Assembly (NCBI RefSeq): GCF_000221185.1
Contig: NC_015865.1
Location: 372,001 to 436,000 of the forward strand
DNA from: Thermococcus sp. 4557
Lineage (GTDB): Archaea; Methanobacteriota_B; Thermococci; Thermococcales; Thermococcaceae
Length of the DNA: 64,000 nucleotides
Direction of reading: 5' to 3'
Position numbers and translations under genes: made by a program. Positions 17,263-24,471 of this stretch are shown in pieces. Below the pieces are notes generated by a model. That model was not told the DNA's origin and made no database searches. It was given only the letters and a program-made list of their open reading frames with translations. Position 1 is the first letter of the stretch. Every line of letters begins with the position of its first letter.

Positions 17263-18279
17263 TCACCTCTTAAACGCCCCCGTGAAGTGCCCCATGATGC
17301 CGGTGCTCCTCTCGGTTCTCTGTCCCTCCAGAACCAGCGACCCGAAGTAGCCGCTGGTGCCAGCTCCAAGTATCAGAGAGAGCACCGAAACCAGAGCTGA
17401 GCCGTTTGCACCGCCGTAGGCGGCTCCAGCAGCGCCTATGATGACTCCGAGGACGACGCCGGCCATGTACTGGGCGCGCCTCCAGATGGGCATGGGCTCT
17501 GTGGCGGCAACGTCCCTTCCGTCCCAGCCGGCGAAGACGGCATGGAATATCGAGTTCTCATGCTTGTAATAGACGGTCCACATCGGCAGGAGAATCAGAG
17601 AAACGTTCTGAGGCTCATCGGCGGTTATATCAAAGCGCTCTATTCTGTCTGCCTTGGCGGAGTAGCGGTCCCTTATGACGTCTATCGCATCCTCGCGCAT
17701 TATCATCTTCGCTTGAGTCTCGTCTATTTCAGTATTGAGTATCTCCAGCTTTATCTTTCCCCACTGATCCTCGTCCAGCTCAAGGAGCTTTTTCCCCTCG
17801 GGCTTTGCCCTCGAGTAGTGGACGATAATGTCATCAACGCCGAAGCTCTTGACCTGCCTCCTTGCTGAGCCGATGAGGCTCAAAACCTCGTCAACGTAGT
17901 CGTGGTAGTGTCTCTCGACGGTGTGGCAGTGGGTTTCGCCCTCCGAGTCCGTGTGGCACTCCTCCTCGCGCACCATGTACTCGACGTCACCCTCAACGTG
18001 AACGTTGCCCACCCAGTACGGGGCGTAGTGACCTTCGATGTCAACTATCTCAATCTGCTCCTTCATGCGCTTGAGGTCGAAGTCCCTGCTGACGCGGTCC
18101 CAGAAGGCCTTGGCTATGGCGTTTTTATCAATGGTCGGGACGATGTAGATGTTCTCCGTCTTCAGGTTTCCGCTTACGTGGTTAGGAAAACCGCAGTATG
18201 GACAGATTGCGACTATGGTTTCCGGGGATACTTCGAGGGGCGCACCGCACCTCTCACATTTAAATCCAACGGCCTCCAT
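17263..18279 (-). CDS. Zinc-ribbon membrane protein with His/Cys cluster
   Basis: The 338-residue protein begins with a zinc ribbon (CERCGAPL...CPYCGFPN), contains a His/Cys-rich segment around residues 110-130 (CHTDSEGETHCHTVERHYH) that looks metal-binding, and ends with two glycine-rich membrane helices (about 265-315). It is first in the leftward four-gene operon; ATG 18279 follows GTGGTGATTC, and a TATA-like CTTAAATAC lies near 18320. It shares its layout with the next gene, so the two probably arose by duplication. No family with known function is recognised; metal sensing or transfer at the membrane is speculative. Confidence 0.7.
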   Translation of the reverse strand: MEAVGFKCERCGAPLEVSPETIVAICPYCGFPNHVSGNLKTENIYIVPTIDKNAIAKAFWDRVSRDFDLKRMKEQIEIVDIEGHYAPYWVGNVHVEGDVEYMVREEECHTDSEGETHCHTVERHYHDYVDEVLSLIGSARRQVKSFGVDDIIVHYSRAKPEGKKLLELDEDQWGKIKLEILNTEIDETQAKMIMREDAIDVIRDRYSAKADRIERFDITADEPQNVSLILLPMWTVYYKHENSIFHAVFAGWDGRDVAATEPMPIWRRAQYMAGVVLGVIIGAAGAAYGGANGSALVSVLSLILGAGTSGYFGSLVLEGQRTERSTGIMGHFTGAFKR

Positions 18280-18360
18280 GAATCACCACAGTGCACATAA
18301 CTACCTTGGAGTATTTAAGAGTGCCGGAGATTTTTATGAACCGTGGTAATATTGGAGGGC

Positions 18361-19014
18361 CTACAGCATTTCTCTTACCAGTTCCACTAGCTCCCAGAGG
18401 CTTTCCACGTAGTAGTCGGCACCCTCGATTTTCCCGAAGCGAGTTACGTTAACCACCTTCATGCCGGCGCGCTTTCCTGCGAGCACATCGTGACGGCTGT
18501 CGCCAACCATCAGCGCTTCCTCCGGCTCCAGACCCAGGGTGTCAAGGGCTTTTTCAACGAGGTATGGGCTTGGCTTGACACCGTCCAGGTTTGAATAGTC
18601 CTTTCCGTAAACAACCTCGAAGTATCTCCTCAAATCGAAGAGGTTCAAAACGAACTCCGTGCACTCCTGGGAGGCGTTGCTCACTGCGGCGAGCTTCAGG
18701 CCCATCGCCTTCAGCTCTCCAAGAGCATCAACGTCTGAGAAGGGCCGTATCTTTCCCCGCTCGGCCATCCACCGGCGGTACTGGAGGTTCACACTGTCGA
18801 CGATTCTCCAGAACTCCACGTGGTCTATGCCAAAGCTCTCAATGTAACTCCTCGGAAGCTCGCCGGTTACGGTCTTTCTGTATGTCTCGTAATCCAGCTC
18901 GATGCCTCGCTCTCGAAGGGCGGGCATAACCCACTTCTCGTACCATTCCCTGTGGTCGTAGCCCTCGTAGTAAACCAGGGTTTCATCAACGTCGAATATC
19001 AATCCTTTGAGCAT
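18361..19014 (-). CDS. HAD-superfamily hydrolase (phosphatase)
   Basis: The 217-residue protein has the HAD motifs in order: DVDETLV (residues 7-13, nucleophile aspartate), a serine in AAVSNAS (motif II, about 120), a lysine before the last motif (GVKPSPYLVEKAL), and VGDSRHDVLAGK (motif IV acidic pair). The helical cap between motifs I and II is of subclass C1. Such enzymes hydrolyse small phosphate esters; the substrate is not evident. ATG 19014 is chosen because it follows GGAGGCCGAGGC; an in-frame ATG at 19041 lacks such a site. Confidence 0.85.
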   Translation of the reverse strand: MLKGLIFDVDETLVYYEGYDHREWYEKWVMPALRERGIELDYETYRKTVTGELPRSYIESFGIDHVEFWRIVDSVNLQYRRWMAERGKIRPFSDVDALGELKAMGLKLAAVSNASQECTEFVLNLFDLRRYFEVVYGKDYSNLDGVKPSPYLVEKALDTLGLEPEEALMVGDSRHDVLAGKRAGMKVVNVTRFGKIEGADYYVESLWELVELVREML

Positions 19015-19102
19015 GCCTCGGCCTCCTGGACTGGTCATCATCCTTCAGCCGGTTGATCCTTCGTCATCGGCGTAGAAAGTAGGAAAAGGGAGTTAAAAAC
19101 CT

Positions 19103-19831
19103 TCAGAACAGCTCCTCAAGCTTGACGTCGATCTTGTCCGGGTTGAAGGGTAGGACGTGCCTGGTGGTCTTCGGAGAGTAGACCTCACCGCGCTTGACGA
19201 GCTCCATGACCTCTTCTTTGCTCGGGGCCTTCCTGATGAAGACGTAGTCGATCTCGCCCTTGCCCATGTCCTCCCTCGCGTCCTCCTTGAGGCCGTAGTA
19301 GATGAGCTCGATTTTACCCTCGACGCTCATCTCGTCGAGGACCTTGCTGACCTTCTTCTGCTCATCAAGCCCGCCCGGAACGGCGAAGACCTTCTCACCA
19401 ACGATGGCGAAGGCAATCTCGCCTCTCTCGGCCTTCTCCTCGGCCTCTGGATCTTCTATGACCTCGAGCCCCTCGGCCTTGAGCCTCTCGAGAACTTCCT
19501 CAAGGTTCCCCTTGAAGGCCGGGTACCAGGTGTAGACCTTGACGTCGTCGCTGAAGTAGTCGAGGATGACTGACGGAGCCTTCTTGGCGCCGAGCTTCTG
19601 GAGGCCGGCCCAGCGGTGGTGACCGTCGACGATGAGGTACATGTCTTCACCGGGAACCTTGGCGAGGAGCATGGGCTTCCAGAAGAGGCCGGAACCGGTG
19701 ACGCTCTCGATGAAGGCCTCGAGCTCCTTCTGGACGAGCTGCTCGTGGGGCTTCATCTTGTCGAGCTCGATAAAAACGTAGTCAACCTTAACGGTCGGGA
19801 TGTCGTACTTCGGAACCTTTTCAACTCCCAT
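19103..19831 (-). CDS. serK: ADP-dependent free L-serine kinase SerK (ParB-like fold)
   Basis: SerK phosphorylates free L-serine with ADP, giving O-phosphoserine for cysteine and serine metabolism. The 242-residue sequence closely matches my memory of the characterised Thermococcus kodakarensis enzyme. It starts MGVEKVPKYDIPT and contains the ParB/sulfiredoxin-like motif VDGHHRWAG (about residues 67-75), with acidic residues in the N-terminal part. ATG 19831 follows GGAGGTTGTGAAA and matches the known N terminus; an upstream in-frame ATG (19903) would add 24 residues. A TATA-like element lies near 19885. Confidence 0.9.
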   Translation of the reverse strand: MGVEKVPKYDIPTVKVDYVFIELDKMKPHEQLVQKELEAFIESVTGSGLFWKPMLLAKVPGEDMYLIVDGHHRWAGLQKLGAKKAPSVILDYFSDDVKVYTWYPAFKGNLEEVLERLKAEGLEVIEDPEAEEKAERGEIAFAIVGEKVFAVPGGLDEQKKVSKVLDEMSVEGKIELIYYGLKEDAREDMGKGEIDYVFIRKAPSKEEVMELVKRGEVYSPKTTRHVLPFNPDKIDVKLEELF

Positions 19832-20001
19832 TTTCACAACCTCCGTGAGATTGAATCCGCGGCCTAAAATCGGAGGCAGGGAATAAAAAGGCTTCCCTTT
19901 CATATGAATATGGACTTCCGGTTATCCTCCGGCAGGTTGAACCAAAAAGTGAGGATTTTGAGGGACAACGATTAAAACACCAAAAGACCTAAACAACTCA
20001 G

Positions 20002-21147
20002 ATGAGAAACATAGCGGATTTGCCCCTCCACGGCGGCCACGTTCCGGCGTGGCTGGCCCGGAGAATGAGGAAGCTCACCCGGTTAGTGTTAATTCTGGCG
20101 GTCGAGGAGTACGGAACGAAGGGTCTCCTCGAGAGGCTCTCCGACCCGGTCTGGTTTCAGGCCTTCAACAACGTCATCGGGATGGACTGGGACTCCTCGG
20201 GCTCAACCACCGTGACGGCTGGCATGATAAAGGACGCCCTCTGGAGGGAGGAGCTGGGGGTTAAAGCTGCCGGGGGCAAGGGAAAGAAGAGCCGGGCAAC
20301 ACCGGAGGAGCTGAAAACCATAGCAGAACTCTACGAACTCGACCCCGAGCCCTACGTAAGAACTTCACGGCTGGTCGCCAAGGTTGACACGGTTGCGCTC
20401 CAGACCGGCTACCAGCTCTACCACCACGTCTTCTTCCTCGATGAGGAGGGCCACTGGGCGGTGATACAGCAGGGTATGAACGAGAGGGAGAGGATGGCGA
20501 GGCGCTTCCACTGGTTCGACGCCGAGACCTTCACCCTCGACCCCCACAAGGCCATCTCCGGGCTCAGGAGGGAGTTCGCCCTCAACACTGTCTCGAAGGA
20601 GTCGAGGGAGTATCAGAAGACGCTCCTCGATGTGGTTCAAGAGAACCCGGTTAAGATAGAGCGCGAGCTGGAGAGCCTGAAAGCTATAGCCAAGGGCTAC
20701 CGTCCGCTCGTTTACTACAAGCCCCGCGACCTCGATGAGGTTTCCATCCTGAGGCGCTACGAGAGCCTCGGAAGGTTTGAGCTGAACAAGAGGGCTCTGG
20801 AGTTTGCCCGGGAGCTGAGCGTGAATAACTACGAGGAGTTCCTCCTTCTGAAGGGCCTCGGGCCGAGCACGCTTAGGGCCCTGTCGCTCGTTCTGGAGCT
20901 CGTCTACGACGTCCACCCGAGCTGGAAGGATCCAGTAACTCACCCGCCCGACCCCTTCAAGTTCACATACGCCGTCGGAGGCAAGGACCGCGTTCCCTTC
21001 CCGATAGACAAGCCCGCCTACGATGAACTCATCTCCTTCCTCGAGGAGCTCGTCTCAAGGCATCCAGAGGAGAAAGCCCTCGTGAGGAACGTGACGAAGA
21101 TAACCAAAAACTGGAAGTTCCCGGAGGGGGAGAAGAGGGCGACGTAA
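20002..21147 (+). CDS. DUF763 family protein
   Basis: The 381-residue protein begins with the family hallmark LPLHGGHVPAWLARRMRKL and contains the conserved core around LKGLGPSTLRALSLVLELVYDV (about residues 285-310), which resembles a helix-hairpin-helix. DUF763 proteins occur in many hyperthermophiles, often near DNA repair genes, but have no settled function; DNA binding is inferred from that motif. It stands alone, transcribed rightward, and is the last GC-rich gene before the AT-rich island. No clear ribosome binding site is visible, so the transcript may be nearly leaderless. Confidence 0.85.
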   Translation: MRNIADLPLHGGHVPAWLARRMRKLTRLVLILAVEEYGTKGLLERLSDPVWFQAFNNVIGMDWDSSGSTTVTAGMIKDALWREELGVKAAGGKGKKSRATPEELKTIAELYELDPEPYVRTSRLVAKVDTVALQTGYQLYHHVFFLDEEGHWAVIQQGMNERERMARRFHWFDAETFTLDPHKAISGLRREFALNTVSKESREYQKTLLDVVQENPVKIERELESLKAIAKGYRPLVYYKPRDLDEVSILRRYESLGRFELNKRALEFARELSVNNYEEFLLLKGLGPSTLRALSLVLELVYDVHPSWKDPVTHPPDPFKFTYAVGGKDRVPFPIDKPAYDELISFLEELVSRHPEEKALVRNVTKITKNWKFPEGEKRAT

Positions 21148-21765
21148 GGAACGTTTTGGAATCTCAGTCATATTGGACTTGGCATTGGGCATTGTTAGAC
21201 GGATTAAATTTGGCTGTTGCATTGTTATTGTAAGTTACTGAAATAGTGTCAACCGTTATGATTTTAGGGGATTATACATTATCAAAATTCTTATGATAGT
21301 TACTCAGAATGAAAGGTTTCTAGGCATCTACATTGAAAAATTGCCAAATCAAGACAGAGCAGAAGTTACAAAGTCACCATCAAGAAAAAAGTTAAGAAAA
21401 AAGCTTTTTGAAAGTTCGCCGAAAAAACATAAGGGGGTACCGCATGAAGGCTTGCCGCCGTTCTCATGCGTTGTATGAGGACACTTGGGGTATCAAAGCG
21501 TGTAAAATGAAGAGCGGATTTACCCACCATGGATTCTGGGGCTTAGTGTAGGACAGAGGGGCATGTAATACGGAGATTCGGAGGACAAAATTCTGTCAAC
21601 ATTAGTGTTTGAGAAGACACAACCATTAATGTTCTTTTGGGAAGATTAGTACGGGCTAATGGTATAGAGTTATGAAATTTGTTTGGGAATGGATACTAGA
21701 CTATACTTTGGAATGTGTTATTATGAAAATGTGTCTAGAAACATCATAATGTTATAGAAACGCAA
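21148..21765. other. Intergenic AT-rich stretch without a convincing gene
   Basis: About 620 bases at the left edge of the island. A 61-codon ORF (21293-21478) has no ribosome binding site and low-complexity Lys/Ser content, and I do not accept it. One structured spot is a stem-loop at 21438-21475. Nothing resembling the tRNA-Val 3' half was found here. Confidence 0.6.
21438..21475. repeat. Bulged stem-loop in the AT-rich island
   Basis: TAC-CGCATGA (21438-21447) pairs with TCATGCG-(tt)-GTA (21464-21475): a 7-bp perfect stem with a 16-base loop, extended by 3 bp beyond a two-base bulge. It could be part of a small RNA or of a degraded gene; no known class fits clearly. Confidence 0.4.
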
Positions 21766-21777
21766 TACTTATATATG
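21766..21777 (+). promoter_or_regulatory. TATA box for the 280-aa membrane protein gene
   Basis: The sequence tacttatatatg lies about 60 bases before ATG 21831, predicting a leader of about 30 bases that contains the GGGGGTGG ribosome binding site. Confidence 0.6.
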
Positions 21778-21830
21778 CTCGGAAGAATACAAATGAGGAG
21801 TACCGATCCCACTGGATAGGGGGTGGAAGA

Positions 21831-22673
21831 ATGTCCCTTGCAGAGGCAGTTGTGGGTTCTTTTATCGGAGTTGGATTAGGTTTTCTTTTTGGAATTGTCG
21901 TGTTGGTATATGGTGCAGCAAAGAAGCAACTTGGTAGGGGTCTCGTGGGCTTCCTACTGAGTATTGTTGGTGGTTTGTTTTTGGGCATGGCACATGTTGT
22001 TCTGGCCATTTTTGGACCAATAGTGATTACAGCAATGCTGATTCGGTGGATTGCCGGAAAATCTGAAGGATCAGAACCTGGGAGTTCCGAAACTGGAACA
22101 GAGGGCAAAAGGAAGTCCAAGTATCTCAAGTATATAGCCGGCGCTGTTGGGGTGTTGATAATATTAATGCTATTAGTTGGTAGCGGTGCGAATAGTAATT
22201 CTGGTGCTAAGTACCACTACACATGCCCTGCAGATAAGTACCTGCTTGCCAACGAGGACTTCGATGAAAGTGGCTGGAAGGTCAGGGATGTAAGTGAAAG
22301 TGACGTAGACGTGTATCTTTCCAAGTATGGAGAACTGAACAACTATGAGTGTAGGGCTACAGGAAGGGTCTTTGATTTGAGTATTAGTTTTGCACCAGCC
22401 ACATACAACTATGGTATTTATGTATTTAACAACGAAGAACAAGCACAAATGGAGTTTAATAACCTGAAACAGATGTATCTCAAAGAGGGTTCAATAGATA
22501 CCTGCTCACTAGGTGATAATTGCTTTAGTTATACGCTAATGTCTGGTGGATGGATATGGATACAAGAAAACAACGTAATTGTGGGTATATTTGGAGCAGG
22601 CCTTGGATCTGATGAGTCCAGTACCTTGGACTTTGGTAAGAGAGTTTTGGACAAGATGCACAGAATAGGGTGA
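21831..22673 (+). CDS. Hypothetical membrane protein of the AT-rich island
   Basis: The 280-residue protein has two or three membrane segments in the first 75 residues, a short charged linker (KSEGSEPGSSETGTEGKRKSK), another membrane helix (about 103-120), and a C-terminal domain of about 160 residues with several cysteines (YHYTCPADK, NYECRA, SIDTCSLGDNCF) that may form disulfides outside the cell. ATG 21831 follows GGGGGTGGAAGA with its own TATA box. Codon use is AT-rich, like the rest of the island. I do not recognise the family; a host-surface role of an integrated element is inference. Confidence 0.75.
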   Translation: MSLAEAVVGSFIGVGLGFLFGIVVLVYGAAKKQLGRGLVGFLLSIVGGLFLGMAHVVLAIFGPIVITAMLIRWIAGKSEGSEPGSSETGTEGKRKSKYLKYIAGAVGVLIILMLLVGSGANSNSGAKYHYTCPADKYLLANEDFDESGWKVRDVSESDVDVYLSKYGELNNYECRATGRVFDLSISFAPATYNYGIYVFNNEEQAQMEFNNLKQMYLKEGSIDTCSLGDNCFSYTLMSGGWIWIQENNVIVGIFGAGLGSDESSTLDFGKRVLDKMHRIG

Positions 22674-22723
22674 TATTTTGATTTCGTTCTCTTTCAATAT
22701 TTAACGCCAAGTGGGGGATTATA

Positions 22724-23292
22724 ATGCCGGAAATGGCATGGGCAATAGTAGGATTTTTGGTTGTCTTATTATTTATATTGTGGCTCAGGCTAGGAAAAAT
22801 ATCAAGACAGTACTATGAATTGAAGGCCCAGATGGAGAGTAGAGCACAAGAACTTTTTGAAAAGTGAAGGAGTGAAGAATTGGAAACTCAAAAACGGGTT
22901 CTGGAAGAGGCAATTAGGAAAAATATGAGGCAGAGTTCCAAAGATGGAGACAAGAAGAGGAAAAGAAAATCAGGCAAGATGCCGTAAGTAAGAGTAGGGC
23001 TGTGATAATGGGGCAAGTTGCCGAACACTTTATTCCGTACCTTCCAGGTTTCCGATATAATCCCAAAGACGCCAAGTTTCTTGGAAAACCTATAGATTTT
23101 ATTGTATTCGATGGTATGAGTGAGGGAAATCTCAGGAAAATCGTCTTTATTGAGGTGAAAACAGGAAGATATAGCAAGTTATCACAAACAGAAAAACAGG
23201 TTAAAAAAATTGTAGAACAAAAAGAGATCTATTGGGAGGAAGTGCGTTATATACCTGATGATGAGGTGAATATAGGAAACTTAAATGATTAA
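22724..23292 (+). pseudogene. Endonuclease related to archaeal Holliday junction resolvase (Endonuc_Holl-like), disrupted
   Basis: The intact first 47 codons (22724-22867) encode a membrane helix plus the start of a coiled coil, MPEMAWAIVGFLVVLLFILW... They stop at TGA 22865, where relatives have Trp. Reading on gives RSEELETQKRVLEEAIRK, then a one-base loss in an A run (about 22918-22923) moves the frame to KYEAEFQRWRQEEEKKIRQ and on to the nuclease core: RYNPKDAKFLGKPIDFIVFDG and VFIEVKTGRYSKLSQTEKQV, with the D...ExK catalytic pattern. The joined product of about 190 residues matches the family in order and length. With two lesions it is best called a pseudogene, though the C-terminal part (from about 23008) could still be made alone. 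Confidence 0.75.
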
Positions 23293-23374
23293 TGGATTTG
23301 AAGTATATACCAGCAAAAAATGATAAATGAAGGTTTTCGAGAAAGTTATATTGGCAAAAGGGCAGGTGGTTATT

Positions 23375-24042
23375 ATGGTTGACCCAGTGAGCATTTTTCA
23401 GAGTATTGGAGCAATAGCAGGTGTCGTCTCTTTAGGATTGCATTGGAAAAAACTGAAAAAAGAAGAACCAAACATTGAGGTTCATGTAGTCAGAGGTTCA
23501 TTCAAGGTAGAAGAAAAGACTGAACATGGAAAATACAATATCTCCGTTGAAATGGACGTTCTATTCAGGAATATGGGGAATGCACGTGGATCTGTTACTG
23601 ACTTGATTGCGATGATAAGGTACTCTACGCAGGCATTTAAGTTGTACCCGTGGATCTAGGGACAATAAAAAGGCCTGTGATGAGTTCTCGCCCTGAGAAT
23701 TATTCAGAAATATTTCCCATTGAGATATCTCCATATGGTGCAAAGAAGGTTCATCTCCTGGTGAAATTTGAGGGGGTATATTTAGACTTCTTAGATAGAT
23801 GCTGGGTTTCCATAAATCCATTAAACCCTAAGAAGTGGGAGTGGCAGGATTTGCCTATTGTAGTTAACTTAGCAATAGATACAACAAATAAGAGACTTGA
23901 TGAGAACACTGTGTGCATATTTAGAGAAGATTTGGAAGAAAGTAATGAAATAGTAGGCACATATGGACTTCTTGGGGAATTTGAGGCTATCCAAAAGTTC
24001 TCGCCTAAAATTGACTTCGAAAAGCTATTGGAGGGGAAATAA
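23375..24042 (+). pseudogene. Hypothetical island protein, split by a frameshift
   Basis: ATG 23375 follows GGTGGT and opens a reading frame with one membrane-like helix (SIFQSIGAIAGVVSLGLHW) and a polar domain, ending at TAG about 23656. The next frame picks up without a gap as VDLGTIKRPVMSSRPENYSEIFP and runs to 24042. Restoring one C in the CCC run near 23647-23649 joins them into a protein of about 222 residues whose second half looks like a continuation (beta-rich, PIEISPYGAKKVHLLVKF). The TAA at the end overlaps the ATG of the integrase fragment. Family unknown. A sequence error cannot be excluded. Confidence 0.6.
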
Positions 24043-24422
24043 TGAGTCAGCTGGGAGTAAAACGAAAGATGAGTAGTAGCAAAAGCAAAAATGGAGTTAA
24101 GTACCCTGTTTTGAGACTGCCCAGAGAATATGAGTGGCTAGTTGGAATGGAAGTCGAAATTGAATTTAGAGTTGTCGATGGTCGAAAAGCACTTGTGCTT
24201 TATGTGGATGACAATACCCAAGTTGTACAACAGGTTGTACAACTCAATAATGACTCGAATGATATTGAAAGGAGGATACGAGAGCTTGAGGATAGGATAA
24301 TGTCGTTGGAGGCTATTCTGAAAAAAGGGGACCGTTTTGAGTGGTTTCGGCTGTTGTGGTGGGCCCGCGGGGATTCGAACCCCGGACCTCCACCTTGTAA
24401 GGGTGGCGTCATAACCATCTAG
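24042..24422 (+). pseudogene. N-terminal fragment of SSV-type (suicidal) integrase, int(N), overlapping tRNA-Val
   Basis: The 126-residue ORF has an AbrB-like basic/strand region (YPVLRLPREYEWLVGMEVEIEF), a coiled coil (IERRIRELEDRIMSLEAILKK), then reads antisense into the tRNA gene (WWARGDSNPGPPPCKGGVITI) and stops inside it. In thermococcal integrated plasmids the attachment site lies in the integrase gene and copies the tRNA 3' half, so integration leaves exactly this fragment abutting the tRNA. The tyrosine recombinase domain is absent. It is translationally coupled to the upstream gene (TAATG). Assignment rests on structure and position, not on a catalytic motif. Confidence 0.7.
24221..24244. 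repeat. Double palindrome: two GTTGTACAAC copies in int(N)
   Basis: The 10-bp palindrome GTTGTACAAC occurs twice (24222-24231 and 24234-24243), separated by two bases, and the 24-base unit is itself symmetric apart from the two-base spacer. It encodes QVVQQVVQ. It may be a protein-binding site kept from the mobile element. Confidence 0.6.
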
Positions 24423-24433
24423 ACCACGGGCCC
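24357..24433 (-). tRNA. tRNA-Val (anticodon TAC), CCA encoded
   Basis: On the minus strand the 77-base gene folds as a standard cloverleaf: acceptor GGGCCCG/CGGGCCC, D arm GTC...GAC, anticodon stem CCACC/GGTGG around CTTACAA (anticodon TAC, reading GUA and related valine codons), T arm CGGGG-TTCGAAT-CCCCG, then discriminator A and encoded CCA. No intron. Its 3' half overlaps the integrase fragment read on the other strand and is the presumed attachment site. Confidence 0.97.
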
Positions 24434-24458
24434 GCCCGAAATAGGAGAAGGAGGGAGG

Positions 24459-24470
24459 GTTATAAAATTT
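24459..24470 (-). promoter_or_regulatory. TATA box for tRNA-Val
   Basis: Minus-strand AAATTTTATAAC lies about 26-30 bases upstream of the mature 5' end of the tRNA, the usual archaeal spacing. Confidence 0.65.
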
Positions 24471-24471
24471 T

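Larger units (their letters stand above)
21148..24360. mobile_element. AT-rich island at tRNA-Val: probable remnant of an integrated plasmid or virus
   Basis: Base composition changes sharply right after the DUF763 stop and returns to GC-rich at the tRNA. The island holds a lipid-anchored-like membrane protein gene, two broken genes and, at its tRNA end, an integrase N-terminal fragment overlapping the tRNA. This is the signature of SSV-type (suicidal) integration in Thermococcales. I found no duplicated tRNA 3' half and no integrase C-terminal half at the left edge, so the other end is lost or lies elsewhere. The left boundary is set by composition only. Confidence 0.7.

Noticed and set aside
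21293-21478. 61-codon ORF in the AT-rich gap
   Set aside because: It has no ribosome binding site, low-complexity Lys/Ser content and no family resemblance; chance ORFs of this size are common in such DNA.
21148-21765. Second tRNA-Val 3' half (attR) at the left end of the island
   Set aside because: I looked for the GGGATTCGAACCCCGG sequence or close variants on both strands and found none.
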